From NCBI GenBank assembly GCA_965243255.1, contig CBDEUH010000004.1, positions 1,240,001 to 1,304,000 of the forward strand: 64,000 nt of DNA, read 5' to 3'. Source of the stretch: Bin87 sp965243255. Lineage in GTDB: Bacteria; Chloroflexota; Dehalococcoidia; Lucifugimonadales; UBA3495. Below the pieces are notes generated by a model. It was not told where the DNA came from. It was given only the letters and a program-made list of their open reading frames with translations, and did no database searches. Shown piece by piece: positions 23,917 through 34,709 of the stretch. The position numbers and the translations under genes are program-made. Numbering within the stretch: the first letter of the stretch is position 1; each line of letters starts with the position of its first letter.

Positions 23917-24378
23917 CTAACGCAGCCGGCGCAGTCCTTCTTCCAGGGCGACCCAGGGGAGCAGGGCGCACTTGATGCGCACGGGGTACTGGCGCACGAC
24001 TTCCAGGGCTTCAAGCTCTCCCAGTTCGGCAAGGGCTACCGGGGGCAGAGGTTTGCCCTGCATGAGGTCGCGGAACAGCTGGGACAGGTCGGCGGCTTCT
24101 TCCACAGTTCGGCCATGCACTCGGTCGGCGAGGAGGGAAGCGGACGCCTGTGTGATGCTGCATCCTTCGGCAACGGCGCTGACTCCCGCGATCACCGGTG
24201 GGCTGCCGGGAGGCCCGTCGAGCTTCAGTTGCAGGGTGGCGCGGTCGCCGCAAAAGGGGTTGAACTCTTCGGTCTCCGCGTCGGGGTACGCCAGGCGGGC
24301 ACGGTGCCGGGGGCTGCGGTAATGCTCCATGATGACGTCGCCATAGAGCGCTTCGGGGTTTTCACGCAATGATGCCAT
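23917..24378 (-). CDS. sufU: SufU-like scaffold protein, second copy
   Basis: 153 residues of the IscU/SufU fold. Cys43 with Asp45 (NPFCGD), Cys73 (EGCSIT) and Cys137 (RIKCALL) are all present, so cluster or zinc binding should be retained. It is the last gene of the suf operon, 9 bp after the first SufU. SufU in sulfur-transfer systems takes persulfide from SufS. Two different SufU-like proteins in tandem is unusual; this copy is the more divergent. Confidence 0.85.
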   Translation of the reverse strand: MASLRENPEALYGDVIMEHYRSPRHRARLAYPDAETEEFNPFCGDRATLQLKLDGPPGSPPVIAGVSAVAEGCSITQASASLLADRVHGRTVEEAADLSQLFRDLMQGKPLPPVALAELGELEALEVVRQYPVRIKCALLPWVALEEGLRRLR

Positions 24379-24387
24379 GGCGGGGAC

Positions 24388-24837
24388 TTACTCAGTAGTC
24401 GCCACGCCCTCGCCGTCCATAGCGGCTTTCAGGGTGTGCCAGGGGAGGATGGCGCACTTGATGCGGGTGGGATAGGCGATGACGCCGGCCAGCATTTCGA
24501 GATCGCCCAGCAGGTCGTAGTCCAGTTCGGCATCCGGCACGGTGAGCATCCGGTGAAACTCGTCGAACATGGCCCTCGCTTCTTCGGGCGTTCCTCCCTT
24601 GATCGCCTGAGTGAGCAGGGAGGCAGAGGCGCGACTGATGGCGCAGCCGTGGCCTTGAAAGCAAGCGTCTTCCACTTTGCCTTCGCAGCAGCGCAATTGC
24701 AGGGAAATCTGGTCGCCGCACAGCGGGTTGAATCCGTCGGCCTGGTGGGTGGCGTCCTCCAGGTTGCGGAAGTTGCGGGGCCGGCGATTGTGTTCCAGCA
24801 GAATCTCCTGGTAAAGGTCGCTCAGGTCGGATGCCAT
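24388..24837 (-). CDS. sufU: SufU, iron-sulfur scaffold / sulfur-transfer protein
   Basis: 149 residues. The Cys ligands are Cys40 (NPLCGD, with Asp42), Cys65 (GHGCAIS) and Cys128 (RIKCAIL). It accepts persulfide sulfur from SufS. Its ATG overlaps the sufS stop by one base (TGATG), so translation is coupled. An additional Cys pair at 50-51 is not typical. Confidence 0.92.
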   Translation of the reverse strand: MASDLSDLYQEILLEHNRRPRNFRNLEDATHQADGFNPLCGDQISLQLRCCEGKVEDACFQGHGCAISRASASLLTQAIKGGTPEEARAMFDEFHRMLTVPDAELDYDLLGDLEMLAGVIAYPTRIKCAILPWHTLKAAMDGEGVATTE

Positions 24838-26123
24838 CAGCCGAATACCTCAATTACCCGGTCAATGGCTTTGACCAGGGCGTCAATGTCATCGGTAGTG
24901 TTGTAGAAGGCCAGGGAAGCGCGCACGGTGGCCGGGACGCCGTAGCGGGCCATCACCGGTTGGGCGCAGTGGTGTCCGGTGCGCACGGCGATGCCCTCAG
25001 CGTCCAGGATGGTGCCGATGTCGTGGGGGTGCGCCGATTCCATGTGGAAGGACAGGATGCCGCCCTTGTCCTCAGCGGTGCCGATGAGCCGAACGCCCTG
25101 GATACCGTCGAGCTTTTCGGTTCCATAGCGCAGCAGGGCCTGTTCGTAAGCGGCGATGCGCTCCATACCGATGCTCTCCAGGTACTCAATGGCGGCGCCC
25201 AGGCCGATGGCGCCGGCGATGTCGGGGGTGCCGGCTTCAAACTTGTGGGGCAGGGTGTTGTAGATCGTTTCCTCGAAGGTAACGGAGCGAATCATCTCGC
25301 CGCCGGACTGGTAGGGAGGCATATCGTTGAGCAGGTCGGAGCGGCCCCAAAGGGCGCCGATGCCGGTGGGGCCGTAGAGCTTATGGCCGGAGAAGGTGAG
25401 GAAGTCGGCGCCCAAGGCCTGCACGTCCACCGGTATGTGGGGCACGGACTGGGCGGCGTCCACCAGGACCGGAATGCCCCGGGCGTGGGCCAGTTCCGCC
25501 ATGGCCGCCACCGGGTTCACCGTGCCCAGGGCGTTGGATTGATGCACCACGGATACCAGCCGAGTGCGGTCGTTGAGCAGGCTCTCGTACTCATCCAGCA
25601 GCAGCTCGCCGTCGTCGTTGAAGGGAACGACGCGCAGCTTGATACCGATTTCCTGGCGCAGTATCTGCCAGGGCACGATGTTGGAGTGGTGCTCCATGCC
25701 GGTGATGATGACCTCATCGCCGGCCTTGAAGTACTTGCGTCCGTAGCTGTGGGCCACCAGGTTCAGCCCTTCAGTGGTGCCGCGGACGTAGATGACTTCG
25801 TTCTCGTCCGGGGCGTTGATGAACCGGCGCACCGCTTCGCGTCCCGCCTCGTAGTCGTCGGTGGCGCGTTGGCTGAGGGTGTGGACGCCGCGATGGACGT
25901 TGGCGTTGTTGTTCAGGTAGTAGTTGCTGATGGCGTCGATGACGGCGCGGGGCTTCTGCGTGGTGGCCGCGTTGTCCAGATAGACCAGCGGCTTGCCGTT
26001 GATCTGCTGATCCAGGATGGGGAAATCCTGCCGGATGCGGCGCGGGTCAATAACGTCAAGCCCAGGGGCCTGGCCGGCGCCATCGCGTCCCGAGATACCC
26101 GGAGTGTTGGTGGCGGTGGTCAC
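24837..26123 (-). CDS. sufS: Cysteine desulfurase SufS
   Basis: 428 residues. PLP enzyme of the group II desulfurase type: VYLDNAATTQKP, the PLP lysine in TFSGHKLYGP, and the catalytic Cys in RTGHHCAQP are present. It removes sulfur from cysteine for SufU and SufBCD. The GTG start at 26123 overlaps the sufD stop by one base (TAGTG). An N-terminal extension of about 25 residues before the family core is Gly/Thr-rich. Confidence 0.93.
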   Translation of the reverse strand: MTTATNTPGISGRDGAGQAPGLDVIDPRRIRQDFPILDQQINGKPLVYLDNAATTQKPRAVIDAISNYYLNNNANVHRGVHTLSQRATDDYEAGREAVRRFINAPDENEVIYVRGTTEGLNLVAHSYGRKYFKAGDEVIITGMEHHSNIVPWQILRQEIGIKLRVVPFNDDGELLLDEYESLLNDRTRLVSVVHQSNALGTVNPVAAMAELAHARGIPVLVDAAQSVPHIPVDVQALGADFLTFSGHKLYGPTGIGALWGRSDLLNDMPPYQSGGEMIRSVTFEETIYNTLPHKFEAGTPDIAGAIGLGAAIEYLESIGMERIAAYEQALLRYGTEKLDGIQGVRLIGTAEDKGGILSFHMESAHPHDIGTILDAEGIAVRTGHHCAQPVMARYGVPATVRASLAFYNTTDDIDALVKAIDRVIEVFG

Positions 26124-27484
26124 TAGCGGCCTCCGATGGTCAGCGAAAGGTCGGCGTCGGGAATGGCACTCTCGAATTGGTCGTTGAGGTATTCCCGCAG
26201 CGGCTCCAGTGCCACGGTGTCGATGATTTCGCTGGCAAAGGCGTGAATCAGGATGCGGCTGGCCGTGGGCAGGTCGAGGCCCCGGCTGCGCATATAGAAG
26301 ACGGTGTCGGCGTCGATGTGGCCGGCGGTGGCGCCGTGGCCGCACTTCACGTCATCGGCGTAGATGAGCAGGCTGGGCTTGCTGTCCACCTCGGCGAGTT
26401 CCGACAGCAACAGGTTCTTGTCGGTCTGCTGGGCGTCGGTCTTCTGGGCGTCCTTGCGGACGGTAACGTTGCCGCCGAAGACGGCGCGGGACTGCCCGTC
26501 CAGGATCCCCTTGTAGAACAGCCGGCTGGTGCCGTAGGGTTCGGCGTGGTCGATGTTGATGTAGTTGTCGATGTGCTGGCTGCCCTTGGTGAGGTACAGG
26601 CCGTTGAGGGTGCACTGGGCGCCGGTTCCGGCCAGTTTGACGCCGAAGTCGTTGCGGCCCAGGGCTGCGCCGCGGGCGATGGCCACTGACGAAAACGCCG
26701 AGTCCCTGTGCTGCAAAACGCGGCTGACGCCGACGTGGTAGGCGTCCATACCCTCGAAGAGCAGACGGTAGTGCTCCACGCTGGCCCCTTCGGCGACGGA
26801 TGCCTCGGTTACGGCGTTGGTGAGGTAGCGGGTATCCTCGGGGCCGGCGAAGGTTTCAATCACGGTGACGCGGGAGTTGGCGGCCGCGTTAATCAGAGTG
26901 CGGGGGTAAGTGGCCCTGGGCTGGCCGCCGCCGGTGGTGAGATAGACGATGTTGACCACGCCGGCGGCGGCGTCAGGCGGCACGGAGATGAACACGCCGT
27001 CGCGAAGGAAAGCGGTGTTGAGGGCGGTAAAGCCGTCATCCTCGGGCGGGGCCAGGCTGCCCAGCAGTGTGTCGTCCATTGCGCCGATGGCATTCGACAA
27101 AGGCGCGACGGTCAGTCCGTCGGATGCGCCGACGGTGAAGCCATCGGACAGGGCCGGAGTGAATACGCCGTCCAACAGCACCAGGGTACGCCAGTCGTTG
27201 TGGCGGGGCGCGACGGCTTGCACGTCAGCCATGGTCAGGCCGGGGTCGGCGGCGCGCAGCTCCGTTGCCGATGCGAAGGCTTCCCGGGCGATGGGGCCGG
27301 CGTTGGTGTACTTCCAGGATTCGTTGCCGCGGCGGGCGGTGGGCAGGCCCAAGCGCACGAAGGCATCCCAACCACGCTGCCGCAGACGGCTCAACGCCGG
27401 TGGCCCGGCGTCGGGCTGCGCGGCGTAGGCGGCGGCGTAGTGAGGGTAGGCTTCGGTAGCGGGCGCGGAAGCAGTGGTGGTCAT
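26123..27484 (-). CDS. sufD: SufD, Fe-S assembly complex subunit
   Basis: 453 residues. The parallel beta-helix core shows as KCGHGATAGHIDADTVFYMR, with the conserved GHG and the end FASEIIDTVALEPLREYLN. Together with SufB and SufC it forms the SufBC2D scaffold. The N-terminus has NESWKYTN, a SufD hallmark. It overlaps sufC by 4 nt. Confidence 0.93.
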   Translation of the reverse strand: MTTTASAPATEAYPHYAAAYAAQPDAGPPALSRLRQRGWDAFVRLGLPTARRGNESWKYTNAGPIAREAFASATELRAADPGLTMADVQAVAPRHNDWRTLVLLDGVFTPALSDGFTVGASDGLTVAPLSNAIGAMDDTLLGSLAPPEDDGFTALNTAFLRDGVFISVPPDAAAGVVNIVYLTTGGGQPRATYPRTLINAAANSRVTVIETFAGPEDTRYLTNAVTEASVAEGASVEHYRLLFEGMDAYHVGVSRVLQHRDSAFSSVAIARGAALGRNDFGVKLAGTGAQCTLNGLYLTKGSQHIDNYINIDHAEPYGTSRLFYKGILDGQSRAVFGGNVTVRKDAQKTDAQQTDKNLLLSELAEVDSKPSLLIYADDVKCGHGATAGHIDADTVFYMRSRGLDLPTASRILIHAFASEIIDTVALEPLREYLNDQFESAIPDADLSLTIGGR

Positions 27485-28260
27485 TCTGCCCCCTCCGCTT
27501 CTTCACGCACCCAATCGTAGCCCTGGGCTTCCAACTGCTCGGCCAGTTCCGGACCGCCGCTGCGGACGATGCGTCCGTCCACCAGGACGTGCACCTGGTC
27601 GGGCGTGATGTAGTTGAGGATGCGCTGGTAATGGGTAACGACCACGGTGGCATTGTCGGGCCGGCGCAGGCGGTTCACGCCATCGGCAACGATGCGCAGG
27701 GCGTCGATGTCTAGGCCGGAGTCGGTTTCGTCCAGCAGGGAGAGGGTGGGTTCCAGCAGAGCCATCTGCAGCACTTCGTTGCGCTTCTTCTCGCCACCGG
27801 AGAAACCCTCGTTGACGGAACGGCGGACCAGCTCCGGGTCGATTTCCACCTCGGCGACTTTGGCCCGCAGCAGGCGGTCAAACTCGCGGGCGCCCATTTC
27901 TTCCTCGCCCTCGTGGATGCGCCTGGCGTCCACGGCGGCCTTGAGGAATTGCCAGGCGCGGACGCCGGGCAGCTCAACTGGGTACTGGAAGGCCAGGAAC
28001 ACGCCTTCGCGAGCGCGGTCTTCCGGCTCCATGTCCAGCAGGTCCATACCGCGATAAGCGGCTGCGCCGTTGGTTACGGTGTATTCGGGGCGGCCGGCCA
28101 GGGTGTTGGCCAGGGTGCTCTTGCCGGAACCGTTGGGGCCCATGATGGCGTGCACCTCGCCCGGTCGGACAGTGAGGTTCACGCCGCGCAGGATTTCCTG
28201 CTCGTCGATGGACACGTGGAGGTCGCGCACTTCCAGGATGGGATCGGTAGTGGTGGTCAT
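27481..28260 (-). CDS. sufC: SufC, ABC-type ATPase of Fe-S assembly
   Basis: 259 residues. Walker A GPNGSGKS, the signature FSGGEKKRNEVLQ with the KKR insertion specific to SufC, and Walker B LSLLDETDSGLDIDA are all present. It drives conformational change in SufB-SufD. The ATG at 28260 is chosen from the family start. It is separated from sufB by 104 bp containing a dispersed repeat, so there may be a processing or attenuation point here. Confidence 0.94.
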   Translation of the reverse strand: MTTTTDPILEVRDLHVSIDEQEILRGVNLTVRPGEVHAIMGPNGSGKSTLANTLAGRPEYTVTNGAAAYRGMDLLDMEPEDRAREGVFLAFQYPVELPGVRAWQFLKAAVDARRIHEGEEEMGAREFDRLLRAKVAEVEIDPELVRRSVNEGFSGGEKKRNEVLQMALLEPTLSLLDETDSGLDIDALRIVADGVNRLRRPDNATVVVTHYQRILNYITPDQVHVLVDGRIVRSGGPELAEQLEAQGYDWVREEAEGAE

Positions 28261-28301
28261 TGCGTAGTGGATGTCCTTTCTCTTGCCTGGTGTGGTGTTT
28301 T

Positions 28302-28344
28302 CACCCTCACGCCAGCCCTCTCCCGTCGAGGGAGAAGAGGGGAC
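28302..28344. repeat. Dispersed CCCTCAC...CCCTCTCCC repeat, copy 4, between sufC and sufB
   Basis: CCCTCACGCCAGCCCTCTCC and the downstream GAGGGAGAAGAGGGG match the other copies. It could form a hairpin in the suf mRNA between sufB and sufC. Confidence 0.65.
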
Positions 28345-28364
28345 ACGGAGGGATACAAAGGTTG

Positions 28365-29840
<1,476 letters not shown>

Positions 29841-29925
29841 TGGTAGGACATCCTCCTCACCGCGGCGAAACAGCGGCGACGCCGGCAGTCGGTTTGGCAA
29901 TTCCCGACCATTAAGGTCAACAATT

Positions 29926-29954
29926 ATCGTAGAGCAGACAGCCGTTTCTGTCAA
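29926..29954 (-). promoter_or_regulatory. Strong promoter for the suf operon
   Basis: On the minus strand TTGACA (29954-29949) is followed after exactly 17 nt by TACGAT (29931-29926). This is a near-consensus housekeeping promoter about 85 nt before the sufB start. The left arm of the region also overlaps the start of the divergent lipoprotein gene, so the two may affect each other. Confidence 0.75.
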
Positions 29955-29968
29955 CGGGATATGCTAAC

Positions 29969-31996
29969 ATGACAGCCCAGCCGCACACCCCCCGGCCACC
30001 GGCGACGCTGCCCTACAGAATGCCCGTGAACCTTACATCCAGAGCGGGCTATGCCCCGTTGGTCGTCATCCTGGTCACTTTGTTGGGACTGGTTGCCTGC
30101 GGGGGAGATGACACGCCGGACAGGGACGCGACAGTGCTCCTCACCATCCCGCCGGCGGCCACAGCGCCGGCCGGGTCCGACGCAACGCAGACCCCGGCAA
30201 ATCCGGAGCAACCTACCGACAGCCCCGCGATGACCCCGGCAAAGCCGGTACCACCTACGTACACTCCTGCCCCCAGGCCGACGAAGAGGTCTGCAGCCAC
30301 GCCAACCCCGGTCTTGCCCCACCCTGAATACGACGTTTCCGTGCCGTTCTCCGAACTCATCAAGCCCCACTTCTTCGCCCAGGACGCCGGCGGAGATCTG
30401 GTTGCGGCCCGCGGCGAACCGACGCTGGTTCTGAATCACCAGGGCAGCATCAAAATAGAGCTGGATGATGGCGGCACTGCGAAGTATCTGGACCTGCTGG
30501 CCCTGGAGTCGGAGCGAATCGGGGAGCACCCGGCGCACAAGATTTTCCGGCTGGAGGCCATGGGCGTGGCGGTGGCGCCGGAGGTGTACCGGAAGATTCA
30601 GCCAGACCAGTTCGACAATGATTTGTTCCATCGGCTGGACTTTGAGTACCAGCGCGGGCTGGAAACCCGCGGAATTATCGCCGAGCTGTTCCACGATGGC
30701 ACGTTCCTGGTTATCACTGCCGGCACACCTCCCAAGTGGGAAAGCGACCGGGAAGGAATCGCGGAACCAACGCATTTTCACGTGCATCCACGGGCGTTGA
30801 GCGCTGCAACTTCCGAATTGGCCCGGGAGTACGAGTCGGAAATTCTGAATCTGCCCTATGAAGATCAGAGATATCCGCCGCCGGCCCTGGCGCGGAAGCA
30901 GTGCGACCTGTACCAGGAGAGCCTCAACTACGGGCCATACCGGGAGCTGCTGCACTCGGTGGGGTTCAGCTTCACCATCGGCGACGAATCCGGAGAGACA
31001 ACGGGAGAGGCGACGCCCTTCGGCCAGCGGCTTGAATCCCTGATACGGCGGGGCTCGGGCGAAGACACCCGGTATTTTGGCATGGGTCGCCAGTGGCTGG
31101 GGCATCTGCTGCGGCAGATGGGGGCATCCTGGTTTGGCGAGTGCGACACGGCCAGCGGGGTCAGAAGCTACCGACTGGCGGGTGAATCGGAAGAAGGCTA
31201 CTACCTGACCATCCGCCGCTCGCTGGAACCGGACAAGAAGCAGCGGTACAAGATCATCCAGCTAGCGGAGGATGGCGCCGGGGAAGAGGTCTATACCTCG
31301 CCGGGCATCATGTTGATGGCGCTGCCGGCGCCCTGGGATGGCCGCCAGTGGATAGTCAGCTCCGAGGGCTGGCCGGCGCCTGAGGGCGGACAGATCTCGG
31401 ATCCCCGGTGGCAGTCGGTCTATATCGTCAACACCGAAAATCCCGAAGAGTACGAACTGGTGGAGTACCCCATTTCCCAATTCCCCAACGCGCCGGAAGC
31501 CGGCCTTTACGGCGCTTCGGCGGTGGTGAGCCCTGACGGTCGCTATCTCAACAACACGCTGTACGGATTCAAGGACGAAGGCGGCGGGTTGTGGGTTGCG
31601 GCGCTGGAGGCAGGATTCCACTCTGACCCGAATCGTTTCGTCCGGGTGGTGGAATGGGACCATATGCTCAGCTGGATGTCGCTGGCCGCCGGCGATGACG
31701 CATCATACCCGGGGGAATCCCGTCCCATCTTCGTTACCGGCAAAGAAGTTGCCGACGACTTTGCCATGACGGCCAACGTCATCGTGTTGAAAGGGCAGGG
31801 ACTGGAAACTATTATAGAGAGCAAAAAGCGCCTGTTGCAGATGGTGGGGTGGAACCCGGTGCCCTTCGCGGTGCAGACCCTGGCCGGCGGTCGGGTCAGG
31901 GTAGCCGTCGAAACCCACCTGAACTACGAAAGCTCACTGCTGCCCCGGGCCAAAGGCGTCTATCTGCTGGACGTTGACACGGGCCGCGAGAACTAA
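29969..31996 (+). CDS. Large lipoprotein of unknown function, 675 aa
   Basis: A hydrophobic stretch (YAPLVVILVTLLGLVACGG, residues about 27-45) ends in the lipobox LVAC, so Cys44 should be lipidated and the protein anchored outside. Next comes a Thr/Pro-rich linker (about 55-115) and then a globular part without recognisable domains; GLWVAALEAGF and VSPDGRYLNN look like beta-propeller-type blades. The ATG at 29969 has no good ribosome site; an ATG at 30020 just before the signal is an alternative start. Divergent from sufB. Confidence 0.75.
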   Translation: MTAQPHTPRPPATLPYRMPVNLTSRAGYAPLVVILVTLLGLVACGGDDTPDRDATVLLTIPPAATAPAGSDATQTPANPEQPTDSPAMTPAKPVPPTYTPAPRPTKRSAATPTPVLPHPEYDVSVPFSELIKPHFFAQDAGGDLVAARGEPTLVLNHQGSIKIELDDGGTAKYLDLLALESERIGEHPAHKIFRLEAMGVAVAPEVYRKIQPDQFDNDLFHRLDFEYQRGLETRGIIAELFHDGTFLVITAGTPPKWESDREGIAEPTHFHVHPRALSAATSELAREYESEILNLPYEDQRYPPPALARKQCDLYQESLNYGPYRELLHSVGFSFTIGDESGETTGEATPFGQRLESLIRRGSGEDTRYFGMGRQWLGHLLRQMGASWFGECDTASGVRSYRLAGESEEGYYLTIRRSLEPDKKQRYKIIQLAEDGAGEEVYTSPGIMLMALPAPWDGRQWIVSSEGWPAPEGGQISDPRWQSVYIVNTENPEEYELVEYPISQFPNAPEAGLYGASAVVSPDGRYLNNTLYGFKDEGGGLWVAALEAGFHSDPNRFVRVVEWDHMLSWMSLAAGDDASYPGESRPIFVTGKEVADDFAMTANVIVLKGQGLETIIESKKRLLQMVGWNPVPFAVQTLAGGRVRVAVETHLNYESSLLPRAKGVYLLDVDTGREN

Positions 31997-32029
31997 CAAT
32001 ATGCGGCAGCGACCACACGGAGAATAACG

Positions 32030-32857
32030 ATGCCCGCCACTCCCATTTTCTGCGACGCCCATACCCATCTGGACCAGTACGAGCACTACGATCCGGCCGA
32101 GCTGCCGGGCATCCTGCAGCGTTCCCACGAGGCCGGGGTGGGTTACATCGTGCTGGCCGGCACGACCATAGAATCCACGGAGCGTTGCATCGCGCTGGCC
32201 GACGAGCATCCGATGTTTTACGCCGGCGTGGGTATCCATCCGATGCACGCCTACGAGCGGGTGGACGACGACGCCTACTCGCGGCTGGAAGAGCTGGCGC
32301 GGGACAACAAGCGGGTGGTGTGCATCTCGGAGGTTGGGCTGGACTTTCTGCCCGAATCTCCAAGCCACGAGGTGCAAGACCAGGTGTTTCGCCAGCACAT
32401 ACACCTGGCCAAGAGCCTGGGGCTGCCCATCATCTTTCACTCGCGGGAGTCGCACCCGGCGGTGTTCAAGGTGCTGCGGGAGGAGAACGCCGGGCAGGTG
32501 GGCGGCGCGATGCACTACTTCCAGGGGGACGCCGAAACGGCGCGGGCGGCCATTGAGTGCGGCTTTTACATCTCGCTGGCCCGTCCGCTGACCCGGCTGC
32601 CGGAGCTGCGAGAGGTGGCGCGCAACGTGCCGCTGGAGCACATCGTGCTGGAAACCGACGCCTACCCGCAGCCGTTCAAGAAGCACCGCCACAACTGGAC
32701 GGAACCCCGGCACCTGGCCGACGTCGCGCAGTGCCTGGCCACCGCCAAGGGCATTTCGGTGGAGGAAGTGGCGGAGGTAACCACGGCCAACCTGAGCAAC
32801 CTGCTGCGCCTGGAAGCGCCCCGCCTCCCCGGCGCCGTCAATACCACAGGAGAATAG
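32030..32857 (+). CDS. TatD-family metal-dependent hydrolase, 275 aa
   Basis: The start FCDAHTHLDQ gives the HxH zinc ligands, CISEVGLDF the Glu, FHSRESH the next His, and VLETDAYPQP the final Asp. TatD proteins are 3'-5' DNA exonucleases or related hydrolases. Length is typical. The Tag-like gene starts 7 bp later, which suits a shared DNA-repair role. Confidence 0.92.
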   Translation: MPATPIFCDAHTHLDQYEHYDPAELPGILQRSHEAGVGYIVLAGTTIESTERCIALADEHPMFYAGVGIHPMHAYERVDDDAYSRLEELARDNKRVVCISEVGLDFLPESPSHEVQDQVFRQHIHLAKSLGLPIIFHSRESHPAVFKVLREENAGQVGGAMHYFQGDAETARAAIECGFYISLARPLTRLPELREVARNVPLEHIVLETDAYPQPFKKHRHNWTEPRHLADVAQCLATAKGISVEEVAEVTTANLSNLLRLEAPRLPGAVNTTGE

Positions 32858-32864
32858 CTGCACC

Positions 32865-33341
32865 ATGACCACGCAACACGAACACCCGCCGCATCACGAA
32901 GCGCCGGAGCAGATTGTGCCGCAGAGCCTGAACGACTACCTGGAGGTGATGACCAAAGCCGTTTTCCAGAGCGGCATGTCCTGGAAGGTGGTCAACAGCA
33001 AGTGGCCGGGCTTTCGGGCCGGGTTCCAGGGGTTCGACGTGGCCGCCGTGGCCGCCATGGACGAATCGGCCATCGACACGCTGGCTACCGACACGGCCAT
33101 CATCCGCAACCGGCGCAAGATAGCCGCCACCGTGCACAACGCCCAACGCCTCATCGAGCTGGAAGAGGAGTACGACGGCGACATCCGCAACTATCTGCGC
33201 TCCCACGGCGACTTTTACGAAGCGCTCAAGGACGTGCGCAAGCAGTTCAAGTACATGGGCGACACCGGCACGTACTACTGGCTTTACGTGCTGGGCGAGG
33301 AAGTGCCCGACTACGGCGAGTTTTGCAACCGGGGGAAGTGA
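32865..33341 (+). CDS. DNA-3-methyladenine glycosylase I-like protein (short form)
   Basis: 158 residues. EVMTKAVFQSGMSWKVVNSK and FDVAAVAAMDESAIDTL match the helix-hairpin-helix core of the Tag family. The N-terminal zinc-binding segment RCxW of typical Tag proteins is absent, so activity on 3-methyladenine is uncertain. It follows tatD by 7 bp, and both precede the DUF1802 gene. Confidence 0.7.
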   Translation: MTTQHEHPPHHEAPEQIVPQSLNDYLEVMTKAVFQSGMSWKVVNSKWPGFRAGFQGFDVAAVAAMDESAIDTLATDTAIIRNRRKIAATVHNAQRLIELEEEYDGDIRNYLRSHGDFYEALKDVRKQFKYMGDTGTYYWLYVLGEEVPDYGEFCNRGK

Positions 33342-33386
33342 GTTGTGGTAATATTTTCCCCACGAATCACCGGAGAGGTTGACGTT

Positions 33387-33977
33387 ATGACTACCCCCAC
33401 GACCTGCCAGCTTGCTCTGAAAGAATGGGCCATTACCGTGCAGGCCCTGGCCGACGGCGACCAGATTATGATGCTGCGCAAGGGCGGCATTCACGAGGAG
33501 AGCAAGGATTTCCGGGTGGTGCATCCCGAGTTCCTGCTCTACCCCACCTACCTGCACCAGCGGGAGGACCTACTGAAAGACAGTCATCAACCCACGCTGC
33601 GCCGTCTGCTGGCCGACGACCCCAACGACAGCGACGCGGTAACCTTCTCCCACTGGGCCCGCGTCCACGAACTGTTGGAGATCGACCGGCTGGACAAGGT
33701 AACCAGCCTGGCGCCGCATCACATCTGGACGGACACCTACGCCGAGTCGCGGCTGCACTGGAAGGCCATGGTGCCGCTGACGGTGATGCTGTTGCGGGTT
33801 TATCGCATGGAAACGCCCACCACTGTGCCGTTCATCCCCGAATACGGCGGCTGCAAGTCGTGGGTGGACGTGATTCCCACGGTGCGGCTGGGCGACGCGG
33901 TTCCGGTAGTCGATGATGCCCGTTTCGCCGCAATGGTTGACGCCGTTCACGAGAGCCTGGGGCTAGTTCCCGCCTAA
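33387..33977 (+). CDS. DUF1802 family protein, 196 aa
   Basis: LKEWAITVQALADGDQIMML and LRKGGIHEESKDFRVVHPEF are the DUF1802 hallmark, with the middle YAESRLHWKAMVPL also typical. Function unknown. The ATG at 33387 has GGAGAGG about 8 nt upstream and is chosen over an upstream GTG-like start. Last gene of the TatD-Tag-DUF1802 run. Confidence 0.83.
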   Translation: MTTPTTCQLALKEWAITVQALADGDQIMMLRKGGIHEESKDFRVVHPEFLLYPTYLHQREDLLKDSHQPTLRRLLADDPNDSDAVTFSHWARVHELLEIDRLDKVTSLAPHHIWTDTYAESRLHWKAMVPLTVMLLRVYRMETPTTVPFIPEYGGCKSWVDVIPTVRLGDAVPVVDDARFAAMVDAVHESLGLVPA

Positions 33978-34009
33978 CCGTACCTGACGGCTTCCCTCCC
34001 CTCCCTCCC

Positions 34010-34294
34010 TTGGCCGGCTCCCTGAAAATTGCGGCTGTCCTGGCGGCATCAGAGCCGCCGCTTTACGATTTTCTGTTCGACTTGGTGGTTGACCCGGACT
34101 GCGGCAGTTTGGCGGCCGGGTGCTGCATGTGTCCCGAGGACGGCTGTTTCCATTACGCCCGGGTCGAGCTGGACGCCCACGCCAATCAATGGGCCGCCGA
34201 CGAACAGCTGGACTGGTCGCAACGGGCGGCATTGATCCTGAGCATCTACAACCTGCCGTGGCAGGACGATGAGATCGTGTTTTATTGGGGTTAG
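34010..34294 (+). CDS. Small acidic protein, 94 aa, paralogous to the broken gene at 34710
   Basis: Not a family I recognise. The chain LYDFLFDLVVDPDCGS and the end RAALILSIYNLPWQDDEIVF align with the reading frame at 34710-35024 (MYGFLQALMTDPDAGS and RALLLQWIDGLPYRGDTIML), which supports it as a real coding gene. Three Cys cluster in the middle (CCMC). The TTG at 34010 is the only plausible start and has no clear ribosome site. Confidence 0.5.
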   Translation: MAGSLKIAAVLAASEPPLYDFLFDLVVDPDCGSLAAGCCMCPEDGCFHYARVELDAHANQWAADEQLDWSQRAALILSIYNLPWQDDEIVFYWG

Positions 34295-34709
34295 GCTGTG
34301 GCGGTAGCCTGGCAGGCGGCGCTCTCGTTGACCGGTTGATGACACCTGCCCATTGCGTCGGCCGGCACCCGTCTTTACCATTTAAACTACCTGCTCCCCC
34401 GACTTGAACCCGCCACCCATACCGCGCTAACCATCACGACGCCGCACTCTCGAATCCTCTCACTACCTCCCATGGCCAGCACAAATCGCCTACCAAAATC
34501 GTCCCAATCCGCTCCTATTCGCTACCATTGTCCGCCCCAACGCCCTACTCAGTTGAGAGGAAACGAGAGGATATGAGAGGGAAATCGCAATTTTGGCAAT
34601 CCTCCTCGCTGGCAACAAACGGGGTACCCGCCAGTGACAGCAGGCCGTTGACAGCCCCCGGCCGGGTCCGCTAAACCATAGGCAGCTTGATGCGCAGGGG
34701 GTGAGCGCG
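34295..34709. other. Non-coding, C-rich intergenic stretch
   Basis: No convincing gene was found on either strand. The middle is unusually rich in C and A with many CCC/ACC steps; 34552-34585 holds GAGAGGAAACGAGAGG and GATATGAGAGGG direct repeats. A segment GACTTGAACCC resembles the complement of a tRNA T-loop but has no matching arms. Confidence 0.6.

Noticed and set aside
34390..34430. tRNA-like T-loop (complement GGGTTCAAGTC)
   Set aside because: The flanking bases do not pair as a T-stem and no acceptor or anticodon arms are found.
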